NCBI RefSeq assembly: GCF_025370755.1
Contig: NZ_JAMXFC010000003.1
Coordinates: forward strand, 62,001 to 126,000
Direction of reading: 5' to 3'
DNA from: Laspinema sp. D2d
GTDB taxonomy: Bacteria > Cyanobacteriota > Cyanobacteriia > Cyanobacteriales > Laspinemataceae
DNA: 64,000 nucleotides
Positions 9,734 through 18,990 of the stretch are shown in pieces. Within the stretch, counting starts at the first letter, position 1. Each line of letters begins with the position of its first letter. A program made the translations under genes and the position numbers. The notes beneath the pieces are model-generated. The model did no database searches, was not told the origin of the DNA, and saw only the letters and a program-made list of their open reading frames with translations.

Positions 9734-10035
9734 TGATTTCCTCGCTAGGGGGACACGAGCCTTGTGAATTAAGACCCCATGATTGCTTTCGCTAGATTAC
9801 TCTCTCCATAGGGGACCGCGTGATCAAATCGAGAGCAATCTTTCACAACAGGAGTGACCGGAGTTAAGTCCCCATTGCCACCTGCCTACTGTGGCAATTA
9901 TAGCGGTTTTCCTCCCCTCTAGGACTGACTCCGACTCAGAGTTTCCTCGGGATAAACTGGGGGATCAGTGCCAGGTTTCTGCTTCCCCTGGGCAAACTGG
10001 CTTTTCATCTCATCAATCCTACCTCCTGCGTCATC
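9734..10035. other. Intergenic stretch upstream of the sensor kinase gene
   Basis: No convincing gene. It must hold the promoter of the minus-strand kinase gene. A TATAGCGGTTTT word at ~9898 is a common cyanobacterial repeat end, but no matching partner element was found nearby. Nothing else stands out. Confidence 0.5.
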
Positions 10036-10827
10036 CTAAATCCCTCCACAACTTCCCCCAAAAACCGCTAGTCCATAGTGTTTCCAAGGGATAGCTACCG
10101 TGGCAAAATCGGCAGATTTCAACAGATCTACCTGTTCTAACACCGTTGCCAAGCGATCGGGACCCGAGTAGCCTTGGGGAATGGATTTACCACATTTAGC
10201 CCGCACATTTTCCAGACTGATTCCCTGTGCCTTGACCCCCTCCTCTCTGACTGCCTGATAAATCGCCTCTAATGCTGAAGTTTCTGATAATACGGGGTCA
10301 GCATTCCAAAAACATCCCCCTGGGGACAGATTTTGCCGAACCCATTTAAACAGCTTTAATTTGACCGGATCGCTAAGATGATGAATGGCTAACGAAGAGG
10401 CACAGACATCAAACCCCTGATGCGGTGCAATTCGCACATTTAAGCTTGCCAAATTTCCAAAATCCGCCTCGATCCAACGCACCCGTTCCCCATAGCCTGC
10501 CGCTTCAATTTTATCCTGACACCTGTTCAACATTCGCGGGGAATAATCTACCGCCACTAACTCCGCCTCCGGACAATGAGCTAACAGTTTAAGGCTCAGT
10601 TCTCCGGTCCCACACCCGAGTTCTAAAATATGTTTACTGGTAATAGGAATGCAGCGCAGTAACGCCGCCAATAAATCATCATAAATCGGTAATAATTGGC
10701 GAATGCCCGTATCAAAATCAGCCACATTTGCAAAAACTTCCCCGGGATAAATTTCCGGTCGGGAGTCCCGGGGTTCTAAACTAGCCTCACTCGGGTTTTC
10801 TTCAGAAAGGGGAATTTCAGAATTCAT
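10036..10827 (-). CDS. Class I SAM-dependent methyltransferase
   Basis: A 263-residue soluble enzyme with the class I (Rossmann) methyltransferase signature: motif I LELGCGTGELSLKLL, an acidic end of strand 2 (VAVDYSPRML) and post-I IEADFGNL, then DVCASSLAIHHL. It transfers a methyl group from S-adenosylmethionine; the substrate is not predictable. I chose the ATG at 10827 (MNSEIPLSEEN) because AGGAAA lies ~8-12 nt upstream. The frame also extends to an ATG at 10920, but that extra stretch has a poor composition. The gene stands alone and is divergent from the TpsA-like gene. Confidence 0.82.
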   Translation of the reverse strand: MNSEIPLSEENPSEASLEPRDSRPEIYPGEVFANVADFDTGIRQLLPIYDDLLAALLRCIPITSKHILELGCGTGELSLKLLAHCPEAELVAVDYSPRMLNRCQDKIEAAGYGERVRWIEADFGNLASLNVRIAPHQGFDVCASSLAIHHLSDPVKLKLFKWVRQNLSPGGCFWNADPVLSETSALEAIYQAVREEGVKAQGISLENVRAKCGKSIPQGYSGPDRLATVLEQVDLLKSADFATVAIPWKHYGLAVFGGSCGGI

Positions 10828-11124
10828 CAAAGGTTTCCTACTTATAAAGTTAGATGATTCTACTAATATTATCATGATTCTGACCGGGTTCCGGGTGTTG
10901 CCTGGGGGTGGTGTCCTCACATCTGGCTCACACTCTTTAGGTCAGAATGCTTTAGGGTCGCTCTAGCACCACATCAGCACCAAAAACCTGGTGTCAGTCC
11001 TCCCTGGAATTGGAGCGTTGACTAGGGTTCTAGCCACCCCCCAAAATATGCACTATTTTTACAGTTTATCCCCAACTTGTGATACGCTAGAGTGTAATAT
11101 CCGGCCTGTCACTTTTGTGTCAAA

Positions 11125-14100
11125 ATGTTGTCTCTAATTCGGCAGGTTAAACCCAACCCCCCCTGGCAAATCCCCTGGTTGCTTTTACCCTTTTCCCTTG
11201 GTCTACTTGCCTATCCCAGCAGCGCTCAAATTGTTCCCGATACCACCCTTCCCATCAATACTATCGTCACCCCAGAGGGCGATCGCCTGGTGATTACGGG
11301 GGGTACTCCTGCCGGGTCCAATCTCTTCCATAGTTTGCGGGAATTTAGCGTGCCAACTGGGGGGACCGCCTATTTTAATCAAGACAGTACCTTTCAAAAT
11401 ATCTTCACCCGAATTACGGGAATTAACCCCTCGAATATCGATGGAATTCTTCAAGCCAATGGCAGGGCTAATCTATTTTTATTAAACCCTAATGGAATCC
11501 TATTCGGGGCGAATGCTCAATTAAATATAGGAGGTTCATTTGTTGCCAGTGCCGGGGACCGGATCCAATTTAGCGATCGCACCGAATTTCCCGCCCATCC
11601 CGGAGATACCTCCCCGTTATTAACCGTGAGTTCCCCCCTGGGATTGCAACGGGGAAACAACCCGGGAAACATTACCCTCAATGGGACTCGCCTAGAAGTC
11701 CCCACCGGACAACAGTTAGCCTTAGTCGGGGACAACTTGGCGATATCCGGTGCACAACTGACCGCACCCAGTGGTACAATTGACCTCACTGCCCAAATGA
11801 TCGCCCTTTCATCCCGTGCTTTGGTCGATGTGAGTGGAGAAGCGGGAGGACAAATCCGCATCGCCAGTCGCGAACTCACCCTCACCGACCAATCCCAAAT
11901 TTTAGCCGATACCTTGGGGAACGGAAGCGGCAGAGGCATCGAAATTACCACAGACCGCCTGCAAGTGAGCGATCACGCCTTGATTTCTGCCTCTACCTTT
12001 GGCTGGGGCACCGGAGGCCAACTCACCATCCAGGCCACCGATGCAGTAGTCATGACCGGGGATAACAGTTTTAACCAAACCCTTGATCGCCTATTTAACC
12101 AACAAATCAAGCGTCCCGAAGACATCGGAACCGGCATCTTTTCTCTCACCTTTGGTCCCGGGAATGGAGGCAATCTCACGCTTCATACCCCCTCTTTACA
12201 ACTCACCGACTCCGCCTTTATGTCTACCGCCACCTTTGGCGATGGCAAGGGAGGCAATATGACCGTTAACAGTGGCAGGGTCCACCTCGTTGAATCCGAA
12301 CTGTTTGCCGATAATTTAGGGAATGGGGATGCCGGGGATCTCACCCTGACAGCACAAACCCTCACCCTTGAAAATGGCGGGGCGATCGCCGCCTCGACCT
12401 TTGGTGCAGGTCTAGGAGGAACCATTACTCTCACAGTATCGGACTCCATCGAGGCAGGGGGAACCAGTTCCGTAGGGGGGTTTAACAGTGGCATCTTTGC
12501 TAGTGCTTACGTCAACGCCACTCAACCTGCCGGACATATCCAGATTGAAACCGGGCGACTTAGCGTTCGTGAGGGCGCGCAGATTGCGGCCACCACCTAC
12601 GCCCTCGTTCCCGGGGGAATCATCACCGTAACAGCCTCAGAAATAGAGGTCAGCGGCGGCAGTGCCGATGGCAAATATCTCAGCACGATCGAAACCCAAA
12701 CTCAAGCTGGGGGACGGGCGGGCAATTTGACCCTCAACACGCGATCGCTGATTGTGAGAGATGGGGCACTCATCTCTACCTCAACTTTGGGAACCGGCGA
12801 CGGAGGCAACCTGACGATTCAAGCCACGGACTTTGTAGAACTCATCGGCAGTGGAACCTTTAATTTAGCCCAAGCGGTTGTAGAAGAACGATTTGAAGCC
12901 GATCAAATTCAGGATGGATTATTTACGGCAAGTTCCGGTTCCGGTAACGCGGGTACTCTCACTTTAGAAACGGGGAGACTCAACCTGAGCAACGGCGCTC
13001 ACATCGCCACCAGTACCCTCACTCAGGGAACTGGGGGAACGCTGAGGGTCCGCGCTAGGGATCTGATGTCTCTCCAAGGCGCTTATTTACTCACGGGAAC
13101 TGCCGGTAGTGGTCAAGCCGGTGATATCTTTATTGATACAGGTGACTTACGCTTACGAGACCAAGCAGACATCATCGCTTCCACGATCGCCTCGGGTTCT
13201 GGGGGAAATATTCAGATCAACGCCTCGGAGTCCGTCCAACTCCAAAACCAATCCTTGATCATTTCCACCAGTGAAGGTTCGGGAAGTGCTGGATATGTGC
13301 AAATTCAAACAGGTCAATTAAGCCTCCAAAATCAATCCCTTGTTTCCACTATTGCCGCAGGTGAGGGAAATGCAGGGTTTTTGGGAATTGCCGCATCCGC
13401 ATCCGTGGAACTGCAAGACCAAAGTGCCTTGGAAACCTCTACTCAAGGAATGGGTGATGCCGGATTCTTGCAAATTGATACCCGATCGCTGATCCTCGAA
13501 AATAGTGGCATTACCGTCAGCGCGCAAGGGACGGGGGAGGCCGGTAATCTGAACATTGCCAGTGAACTCTTGAGTCTGAAGAATGGGGTTTTGTTGGGAA
13601 TTGCCGCCTCCGGTCGAGGGGGTAATGTTCAATTACAGGTAAACGATCTCCTGACTGTACGACAAGGGTCTGCTATTTCCGCTGAAGCCCTAGGAACTGG
13701 AGATGGGGGCAATGTGGCCGTCATCACCGATGCGATCGCCTTACTGGAAAATAGTCGAATTAGAGCCAATGCCGTACAAGGCAGGGGGGGGAACATCCAA
13801 ATCTTCACCCAAGCCCTGTTTGAGAGCCCCGAGAGTCAAATTAGCGCCAGTTCTAGCCAAGGTATCGATGGAGTGGTCTCAGTCAAAACCCCGGATCTCC
13901 AACCGACCCAAGGGTTAATTGCTCTCCCTTCAGAAATGCTCAACCTGGCAAATCTGGTCTTTGAGGGCTGTGGTACTAAGAGGGCCTCGGAAAGTGAGTT
14001 TATTGTTACAGGACGCGGAGGATTACCCCCCACTCCGACGGACCCCTTCAATGGCGATCGCATCCTGGAGGACTTAGGAACCCTCGAAAGCGATTCGGAT

Positions 14101-14271
14101 TTAACTTCCCAGGGGTTCAGCCGTACCCCGATTCCCCGGACTCCTCCCTTAGTCGAGGCCAATACTTGGGCGATCGCCCCCAATGGTCAACTCATTCTCA
14201 CTACGGCACCGACTCCCACTCCCCCCGGCGATCGCTGGGATACTCCTGGAACTTGTCATTCCCGATCCTAA
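11125..14271 (+). CDS. Secreted filamentous-haemagglutinin (TPS domain) beta-helix protein
   Basis: A 1,048-residue exoprotein. Residues 1-35 are a signal peptide (hydrophobic LLLPFSLGLLAY, cleavage after SSAQ). Residues ~36-170 are a two-partner-secretion haemagglutination domain, with the typical NPNGILFG and a nearby GGSFVAS. The rest is a long right-handed beta-helix built of irregular G-rich repeats (GSGNAG.L.LETG type). The C-terminal end (CGTKRASESEF, then Pro-rich) is characteristic of the cyanobacterial branch. In this pathway a TpsB outer-membrane barrel exports the protein to the surface. No TpsB is in the window, so it must be encoded elsewhere. A role in adhesion or a sheath is inferred. 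Confidence 0.9.
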   Translation: MLSLIRQVKPNPPWQIPWLLLPFSLGLLAYPSSAQIVPDTTLPINTIVTPEGDRLVITGGTPAGSNLFHSLREFSVPTGGTAYFNQDSTFQNIFTRITGINPSNIDGILQANGRANLFLLNPNGILFGANAQLNIGGSFVASAGDRIQFSDRTEFPAHPGDTSPLLTVSSPLGLQRGNNPGNITLNGTRLEVPTGQQLALVGDNLAISGAQLTAPSGTIDLTAQMIALSSRALVDVSGEAGGQIRIASRELTLTDQSQILADTLGNGSGRGIEITTDRLQVSDHALISASTFGWGTGGQLTIQATDAVVMTGDNSFNQTLDRLFNQQIKRPEDIGTGIFSLTFGPGNGGNLTLHTPSLQLTDSAFMSTATFGDGKGGNMTVNSGRVHLVESELFADNLGNGDAGDLTLTAQTLTLENGGAIAASTFGAGLGGTITLTVSDSIEAGGTSSVGGFNSGIFASAYVNATQPAGHIQIETGRLSVREGAQIAATTYALVPGGIITVTASEIEVSGGSADGKYLSTIETQTQAGGRAGNLTLNTRSLIVRDGALISTSTLGTGDGGNLTIQATDFVELIGSGTFNLAQAVVEERFEADQIQDGLFTASSGSGNAGTLTLETGRLNLSNGAHIATSTLTQGTGGTLRVRARDLMSLQGAYLLTGTAGSGQAGDIFIDTGDLRLRDQADIIASTIASGSGGNIQINASESVQLQNQSLIISTSEGSGSAGYVQIQTGQLSLQNQSLVSTIAAGEGNAGFLGIAASASVELQDQSALETSTQGMGDAGFLQIDTRSLILENSGITVSAQGTGEAGNLNIASELLSLKNGVLLGIAASGRGGNVQLQVNDLLTVRQGSAISAEALGTGDGGNVAVITDAIALLENSRIRANAVQGRGGNIQIFTQALFESPESQISASSSQGIDGVVSVKTPDLQPTQGLIALPSEMLNLANLVFEGCGTKRASESEFIVTGRGGLPPTPTDPFNGDRILEDLGTLESDSDLTSQGFSRTPIPRTPPLVEANTWAIAPNGQLILTTAPTPTPPGDRWDTPGTCHSRS

Positions 14272-14358
14272 AAGGGTGATGAACGGTTCGCTATTGAAAC
14301 CGCCTAACCCTAGGGAACAAGGCTGATTTCGTGATCATTTTCCAGTTTCCCGGTAGGA

Positions 14359-15213
14359 TTAGAGTTCTACTTCTTCAATCTCAGCCAAAGCCGTCAGGCG
14401 ATCGCCCTGATTGACCCGGGACCCAGAATCGCTGCCACGCTGACAGCGAGTGAGAAAGGGACAAGGGTAACAGACTCCCTCCGTTACCGCAACTTGGGGA
14501 AATGGCTTCCGGCTTTCATAGTCTTGAGTCCAGGTTTTTAACTGATTTAACAAGTGAGTGAGATGTTGGGCCGTTTCTTGATGTTTGGCGCGATTGTAGT
14601 AGAACGTCCAAGACTCGCACTTAGACGGGCGATCAGCCCCCGTTTCGGCAGATTGCACAAACCAATAGGTCATCGTAATATCTTCCGGTGCATAATCGCT
14701 AGTTTCCGCTAACACAAACGGATACAAGCGCGTTTGCCAGTTCTCGGCTAGGGTGCGGTCTTTTTTGGGCAGAGGATAGGTTTTCCAATCCAAGATTTGA
14801 GCGCCGGTGGCATCGGCAATGATTAAATCATAAATAACCGTGAATAAATACCCTTGATAATTCATAATGCGCCGATGTTCCGCTGCCCGAAATTGGCGAT
14901 TTTCAGGGGACTCCGGTTGAAATAGGTCAGGTGCAGCCTCCAGTAACCCCGTATAACACCGTTGCATCTGTTCATCCGCTTGCAACAACAGATCCACAGG
15001 TAACCCGAGTTCCCGTTGCTGCATTAACAGGTGAAACCGACTCCCCCAGAGCATTTTTTCTCGTTGGTCCGGGGTGACGGGGGAAGAGAGATGTTCGAGA
15101 TAAGTATATTGAAACTTGCGCGGGCAAGTTTGCAGCATATTCAGTTGGCCTTGGGAGAGGCGATTTTGGCTCGTGATGGGAAAATCTTCTCGGGTGGCGT
15201 TGGTCGTCATCAT
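14359..15213 (-). CDS. PD-(D/E)XK nuclease with four-cysteine Fe-S signature (RecB/Cas4-like)
   Basis: A 284-residue protein of the RecB/Cas4/AddB nuclease superfamily. The active-site core is visible as a Glu/His-bearing helix, then QILDWKTY, the D...K part of PD-(D/E)XK. Cys30 (TCPRKFQ) together with Cys248, Cys251 and Cys257 (CYPCPFLTRC) matches the four-cysteine arrangement that holds a [4Fe-4S] cluster in Cas4 and AddB. The ATG at 15213 overlaps the stop of the upstream fibrillin gene (ATGATGA arrangement), so translation is probably coupled. No cas gene is nearby. It is likely a stand-alone DNA-processing nuclease. Confidence 0.85.
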   Translation of the reverse strand: MMTTNATREDFPITSQNRLSQGQLNMLQTCPRKFQYTYLEHLSSPVTPDQREKMLWGSRFHLLMQQRELGLPVDLLLQADEQMQRCYTGLLEAAPDLFQPESPENRQFRAAEHRRIMNYQGYLFTVIYDLIIADATGAQILDWKTYPLPKKDRTLAENWQTRLYPFVLAETSDYAPEDITMTYWFVQSAETGADRPSKCESWTFYYNRAKHQETAQHLTHLLNQLKTWTQDYESRKPFPQVAVTEGVCYPCPFLTRCQRGSDSGSRVNQGDRLTALAEIEEVEL

Positions 15214-15794
15214 GATTGGGTTAATACAAAAACACTATCTTTATTTCCTCTTCCAATCCGTAAGTCGCGATCGAGATAGGTGATATCTAACCACCCTTGT
15301 TGTTCTCCGGTGGGAATTTGGAAATCCAGGGCGAGAAATTTTTTGCCCGTTTCAATTTGGTTAATGAAGGCGTCAGGGGATTGATACCCAATTAGACTCT
15401 GCAATCCGGCAACAGCTCGCTCAAATTTTACCTCAACTCGCCGCTCAGAAACCGCTTCAAATCGAGCCGCTACGCTGACTAAACTATCTAAGTAGGGCAA
15501 TCCAGAAATTTCGGCAATATTATAAATTTTGCCTTGAGTGGGACGCACACATTGATAAATTTGGCCTAAACTTGCTAGGGGAAAGCGATCGAGACGGAGG
15601 AGTTCCTCGCTAGTGGTGTACAGCAGTCGCCAATTTCCCGCTAAGAGATCCGTCGCTTCCACAGGACGGGGGGTGGGGTTGCGGTCCTCCAGTTGGGAAA
15701 CCGCTGCGAGAATGGCTTGTTTTTGGGAGGGGGTGGCGAGTATTCCGCGATTTTTCCCGGCGATCGCCTCTAATAATTCCGTTTTACCAATCAT
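15210..15794 (-). CDS. PAP/fibrillin-family lipid-associated protein
   Basis: A 194-residue protein of the plastid-lipid-associated (fibrillin) family found in cyanobacteria and plastids. Visible family features are the N-terminal helical region, LLAGNWRLLYTTS near residue 50, and the C-terminal LDITYLDRDLRIGRG, the lipocalin-like end. Fibrillins associate with thylakoid lipids and plastoglobule-type bodies and protect against photo-oxidative stress. No signal peptide is seen. The ATG follows GAGGAA by ~7 nt. The nuclease gene overlaps its stop codon, so the two are co-transcribed. Confidence 0.88.
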   Translation of the reverse strand: MIGKTELLEAIAGKNRGILATPSQKQAILAAVSQLEDRNPTPRPVEATDLLAGNWRLLYTTSEELLRLDRFPLASLGQIYQCVRPTQGKIYNIAEISGLPYLDSLVSVAARFEAVSERRVEVKFERAVAGLQSLIGYQSPDAFINQIETGKKFLALDFQIPTGEQQGWLDITYLDRDLRIGRGNKDSVFVLTQS

Positions 15795-16198
15795 TCAGAC
15801 TTCCTCAAGTTCAACTCAGCAGCTTCTACCATTATGGCGGCGATTCTGTTGCGAATGCAGGGGATATTAATTAGACTTCTTACAAAATTCTAAAAAGCCG
15901 ATTGGCGTTTTTAACCGGGGTTGGGGGGATCAAGCCGGATTTGGGTAAGAGGTCTATTCTTTCTCTCTCCAAAACCGGGGGAATGACTCGATTTCCGATA
16001 AAATTATCAAGGGGTACTGTTGCGGGTCAGCCGGTCGTCTCTGCTTCCCAGAAGCTGTGGACAAGGGTTGACAAGGGTCTACACTGCCGGAGTCTCCACC
16101 CTTCTGAATAGGAAGGGAACACTCCCCAGAACACCCCCTACCCACACAGTTTGCCCAATCTCGTTAAGTTTGAGCGACTTTACTTTCAGGAGTTTTAG
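15795..16198. other. Intergenic stretch between divergent genes
   Basis: About 400 nt with no convincing gene. It separates the minus-strand fibrillin gene from the plus-strand DUF3134 gene and must hold both promoters. A small hairpin (CCCTTC/GAAGGG) lies near 16098-16116 in the DUF3134 leader, and ACAAGGGT occurs twice near 16058-16077. No known riboswitch was recognised. Confidence 0.45.
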
Positions 16199-16432
16199 AT
16201 GTACAACCCGTCTCTACGCGAAGAATCTCGTTATAAAATTGCTGATGTGATTCCTTTGCAACAAGAAACGTCTATCCTTGATTGGCTAGAATCCAATGGT
16301 CGCTTGATTGCCCGGGAAGAAAAAGAGAATGAGTATGCCATTGATGAAGAAGAAATTGCTGCACTCATGTCTGTGGAAGATAACACCTACGATGACGATG
16401 ATGATGACAATGAGTTAGTCGAGGAAGACTAA
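16199..16432 (+). CDS. DUF3134 family protein
   Basis: A 77-residue small acidic protein that matches what I know of the cyanobacteria-specific DUF3134 family: start MYNPSLREE, then ADVIPL and ILDWLESNGRLIARE. The tail is strongly acidic, with a run of aspartates (DDDDDD) before ELVEED. No function is known. The ATG follows a TCAGGAG ribosome site closely. A nested inverted repeat follows the gene. Confidence 0.85.
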   Translation: MYNPSLREESRYKIADVIPLQQETSILDWLESNGRLIAREEKENEYAIDEEEIAALMSVEDNTYDDDDDDNELVEED

Positions 16433-16459
16433 ACTTCTCCGGTGTTTTGATGGAGAGGA

Positions 16460-16585
16460 AGAGACCTAACCCCCCAACCCCCTTCCCTTGTAGGGAAGGG
16501 GAAGCCGGAAAAGCCCTTGGCGCAAGAAAAAGGGGAGCATCAAAGCCCCTCCCCTCGTAGGGGAGGGGTTTGGGGAGAGGTCTCT
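16460..16585. repeat. Nested inverted-repeat element (MITE-like), 126 bp
   Basis: The outer arms AGAGACCT...CCCC (from 16460) and GGGG...AGGTCTCT (to 16585) are inverted. Inside are two smaller palindromes, CCCTTCCC TTGTA GGGAAGGG and CCCTCCCC TCGTA GGGGAGGG. The arrangement is that of a small non-coding mobile or dispersed element. It lies between DUF3134 and mraY. Confidence 0.6.
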
Positions 16586-16707
16586 TGGCGTACAACCTTC
16601 CTGTTGGAACCTGTTTTTCGGTTTTGAAGCATTTTAATCAAGATTCACCGGAGAAGCGATCGCCGAGCTTGGAGTAACAGTCTGTGTGGAGTGAGGATAT
16701 TAAATCA

Positions 16708-17802
16708 GTGGACGCAAAAATGCGATCGGTTCAGTGGTTGAACCTGTCAGGAACTCGTTTATTTTGGCTCTTAACCGTTGCCGTGACTGGGGCATCGCTC
16801 ATCCTGGATGGGTTGAGTGGGAGAATCGCCAATTTCGGTGAAACCTTGACCCTACCCCTGTTTATCTGTACTTTGGCAACTGTTGCGGTTGGGTACTGGG
16901 TGGTTCCCGCCCTGCAACGCCTCAAAACTGGACAAGTGATTCGAGAGGATGGTCCTCAAAGTCATTTGAAAAAAGCAGGCACTCCAACAATGGGCGGGGT
17001 GTTTTTTATTCCCGTGGCAACCCTGGTGGCACTGATTTGGTCGGAGTTTGCACCGGAGGCGATCGCGGCGATCGCTCTCACCCTCAGTTATGGGTTTATT
17101 GGGTGGTTGGATGACTGGCAAATTCTCCGGCGCAAGTCGAATAAAGGCATTTCTCCAAAAATGAAATTGGCCTTACAATTCGGTTTCGGCGCTCTCTTTT
17201 GTTTGGGATTAGCCTTAACTCAACCCTCAACCATTACTACAATTACTCTCCCCTTTGGCATCATTTTACCCCTAGGTTTCTTCTTCTGGGTCCTAGCCGA
17301 ATTCGTCCTGGTTGCGGAAAGTAATGCGACAAATTTAACCGATGGCGTGGATGGACTGATGGGAGGAACTGGGGCAGTTGCCTTTCTAGGATTAGGTGCG
17401 TTAGTCGCCCCCACCCATCCTAGTTTAGCAATTTTCTGTGCCTGCATTAGTGGTAGCTGTCTGGGTTTTGTCGCCTATAATCGCAACCCAGCGCGAGTCT
17501 TTATGGGGGATACGGGTTCCCTTGCCTTGGGCGGAGCCTTAGCTGCTGTTGCCCTTACCAGTGATAGTCTTTGGGCTTTATTTATCATCAGTGGACTATT
17601 CTTTGTGGAATCCCTCTCGGTGATTGCCCAGGTACTTTATTATAAAGCCACCAAAGGACCGGATGGGGTTGGCAAACGGTTATTTAAAATGGCTCCAATT
17701 CATCATCATTTAGAACTGAGTGGCTGGTCAGAATTACAAATCGTCGCTACATTTTATATGATTTGTGGAGTTCTGGCTATCCTCGGTCTGACATTAGGTT
17801 AA
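16708..17802 (+). CDS. mraY: Phospho-N-acetylmuramoyl-pentapeptide transferase
   Basis: MraY transfers phospho-MurNAc-pentapeptide from UDP to undecaprenyl phosphate, giving lipid I at the inner face of the plasma membrane in peptidoglycan synthesis. About ten membrane segments are visible. Conserved motifs are HLKKAGTPTMGG, the aspartates of GWLDDWQI, NATNLTDGVDGL, FMGDTGSLALGG and PIHHHLELSGW. I chose GTG 16708, because it gives a MDAK...LNLSGT start like other cyanobacterial MraY and has AGGA 10 nt upstream. GTG 16684, preceded by GGAG, is possible and adds eight residues. The gene is alone, not in a division/cell-wall cluster, as is usual in cyanobacteria. Confidence 0.95.
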   Translation: MDAKMRSVQWLNLSGTRLFWLLTVAVTGASLILDGLSGRIANFGETLTLPLFICTLATVAVGYWVVPALQRLKTGQVIREDGPQSHLKKAGTPTMGGVFFIPVATLVALIWSEFAPEAIAAIALTLSYGFIGWLDDWQILRRKSNKGISPKMKLALQFGFGALFCLGLALTQPSTITTITLPFGIILPLGFFFWVLAEFVLVAESNATNLTDGVDGLMGGTGAVAFLGLGALVAPTHPSLAIFCACISGSCLGFVAYNRNPARVFMGDTGSLALGGALAAVALTSDSLWALFIISGLFFVESLSVIAQVLYYKATKGPDGVGKRLFKMAPIHHHLELSGWSELQIVATFYMICGVLAILGLTLG

Positions 17803-17835
17803 TTCCTGTTCTGCATCGGCGGAATAACTCCCCTG

Positions 17836-17861
17836 CAATGGCGCACAATTGTGCGCCATTG
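17836..17861. terminator. Perfect 26-bp palindrome after mraY
   Basis: Two 13-nt arms, CAATGGCGCACAA and TTGTGCGCCATTG, abut with no loop, 33 nt after the mraY stop. It is followed by AT-rich sequence with TTTAAAAT repeats rather than a clean T-run. It could be a factor-independent terminator of imperfect type, an mRNA-stabilising hairpin or a protein-binding site. Confidence 0.5.
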
Positions 17862-17911
17862 TCATTTAAAATCATTTAAAATTAGTTAAAATTATTCTAT
17901 TATAAATTCTG

Positions 17912-18883
17912 ATGAACCCTCAACCTATATCCCAACCGATGCCTCCCTCATTTTTGCCCCAGGTATCCGTCGTGGTGCCGATTTATAATGGCGAAAAAGA
18001 TTTACCAGACTTGATAGACTGCCTGCGATCGCAAACCTATCCCCCGGAGAAAGTAGAGTATATTCTGGTGGATAATAATAGCAGCGATCGCACCCCAACT
18101 CTCCTACAAAATGCAGTTCAAAACAGCCCAGAAATTACCCTGCGTCCCTTAAGCGAACCGCAAATCCAAAGTTCCTACGCCGCCCGTAATATCGGAATCC
18201 GCACTGCCACAGGGGAATTCATCGCTTTTACCGATGCCGATTGTCGTCCCGAACCTAACTGGTTATTTTCCTTAATTCAGCCCTTTGTTAACCCCCAAAT
18301 TGGCATTGTCGTCGGAGAAATTGCTGCCTTGCCGGGAAATAACATTTTGGAACAATATGCGGAACGGGAAGAAACCCTCTCTCAAAAACATACCTTAGCA
18401 CATCCCTTTTGTCCCTATGGACAAACTGCTAATTTGGGTATTCGCCGGTCTATTTTTAGCGAAATCGGGCTATTTCGTAGTTATCTAACAACCGGCGGGG
18501 ATGCGGATATCTGCTGGCGAATTCTTAAAGAAACCGAATGGAAATTAGAATTTGCCCCAACTGCGATCGTTAAACATCGCCATCGGACCACCTTGAAAGC
18601 ATTACAAAGTCAATGGCGCAGATATGGCAAATCTAATCGTTACTTACATGAACTCCACGGGATTGATTTGATGAGAGAACTTGACCAACGGGAATATCTG
18701 TATCGATTAACTCGCTGGGTTTTAAAAGAGTTACCCCTAAATACCTTAAAAGCAATTACCAAAAAAGCCACCCTAGCGGATATCCTCTCGACTCCCATCG
18801 GATTACTCTGTATTCAAGCGCGATCGCAAGGTCAACGAGAAGCTAAACTATCAGAAACTGCCCGAAACATTGATTCCCTTTAA
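17912..18883 (+). CDS. Family 2 glycosyltransferase
   Basis: A 323-residue GT-A fold enzyme. The nucleotide-sugar binding start is VSVVVPIYNGEKDLPDL (residues ~18-34), followed by LVDNNSSDRT, the metal-binding DAD motif in FTDADCRPEPNW, and the acceptor/base region GGDADICWRIL. A hydrophilic C-terminal part lacks clear membrane segments. Such enzymes add sugars to polysaccharide, lipid or protein acceptors; the acceptor cannot be read from the sequence. The gene stands alone. Confidence 0.9.
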   Translation: MNPQPISQPMPPSFLPQVSVVVPIYNGEKDLPDLIDCLRSQTYPPEKVEYILVDNNSSDRTPTLLQNAVQNSPEITLRPLSEPQIQSSYAARNIGIRTATGEFIAFTDADCRPEPNWLFSLIQPFVNPQIGIVVGEIAALPGNNILEQYAEREETLSQKHTLAHPFCPYGQTANLGIRRSIFSEIGLFRSYLTTGGDADICWRILKETEWKLEFAPTAIVKHRHRTTLKALQSQWRRYGKSNRYLHELHGIDLMRELDQREYLYRLTRWVLKELPLNTLKAITKKATLADILSTPIGLLCIQARSQGQREAKLSETARNIDSL

Positions 18884-18892
18884 CCCATTTTT

Positions 18893-18918
18893 GGAGGCGA
18901 TTCTCGAATCGCCCCTCC
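18893..18918 (+). terminator. Likely terminator after the glycosyltransferase gene
   Basis: The hairpin GGCGATT-CTCG-AATCGCC is extended by GGAG/CTCC and followed by a pyrimidine-rich TTCTTT stretch, 10 nt after the stop. It is a plausible intrinsic terminator of moderate strength. Confidence 0.5.
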
Positions 18919-18990
18919 CTTCTTTACAATTATTCGTCGTAACGACTTCCGTTGTTTCTGATTGCGCGTGCTGCTAACGAGACAAAACAC

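Noticed and set aside
9898-10068. TATAGCGG...CCGCTA inverted ends suggesting a MITE
   Set aside because: The right-hand CCGCTA is part of the methyltransferase coding sequence (codons for LAVFG), so the match is chance.
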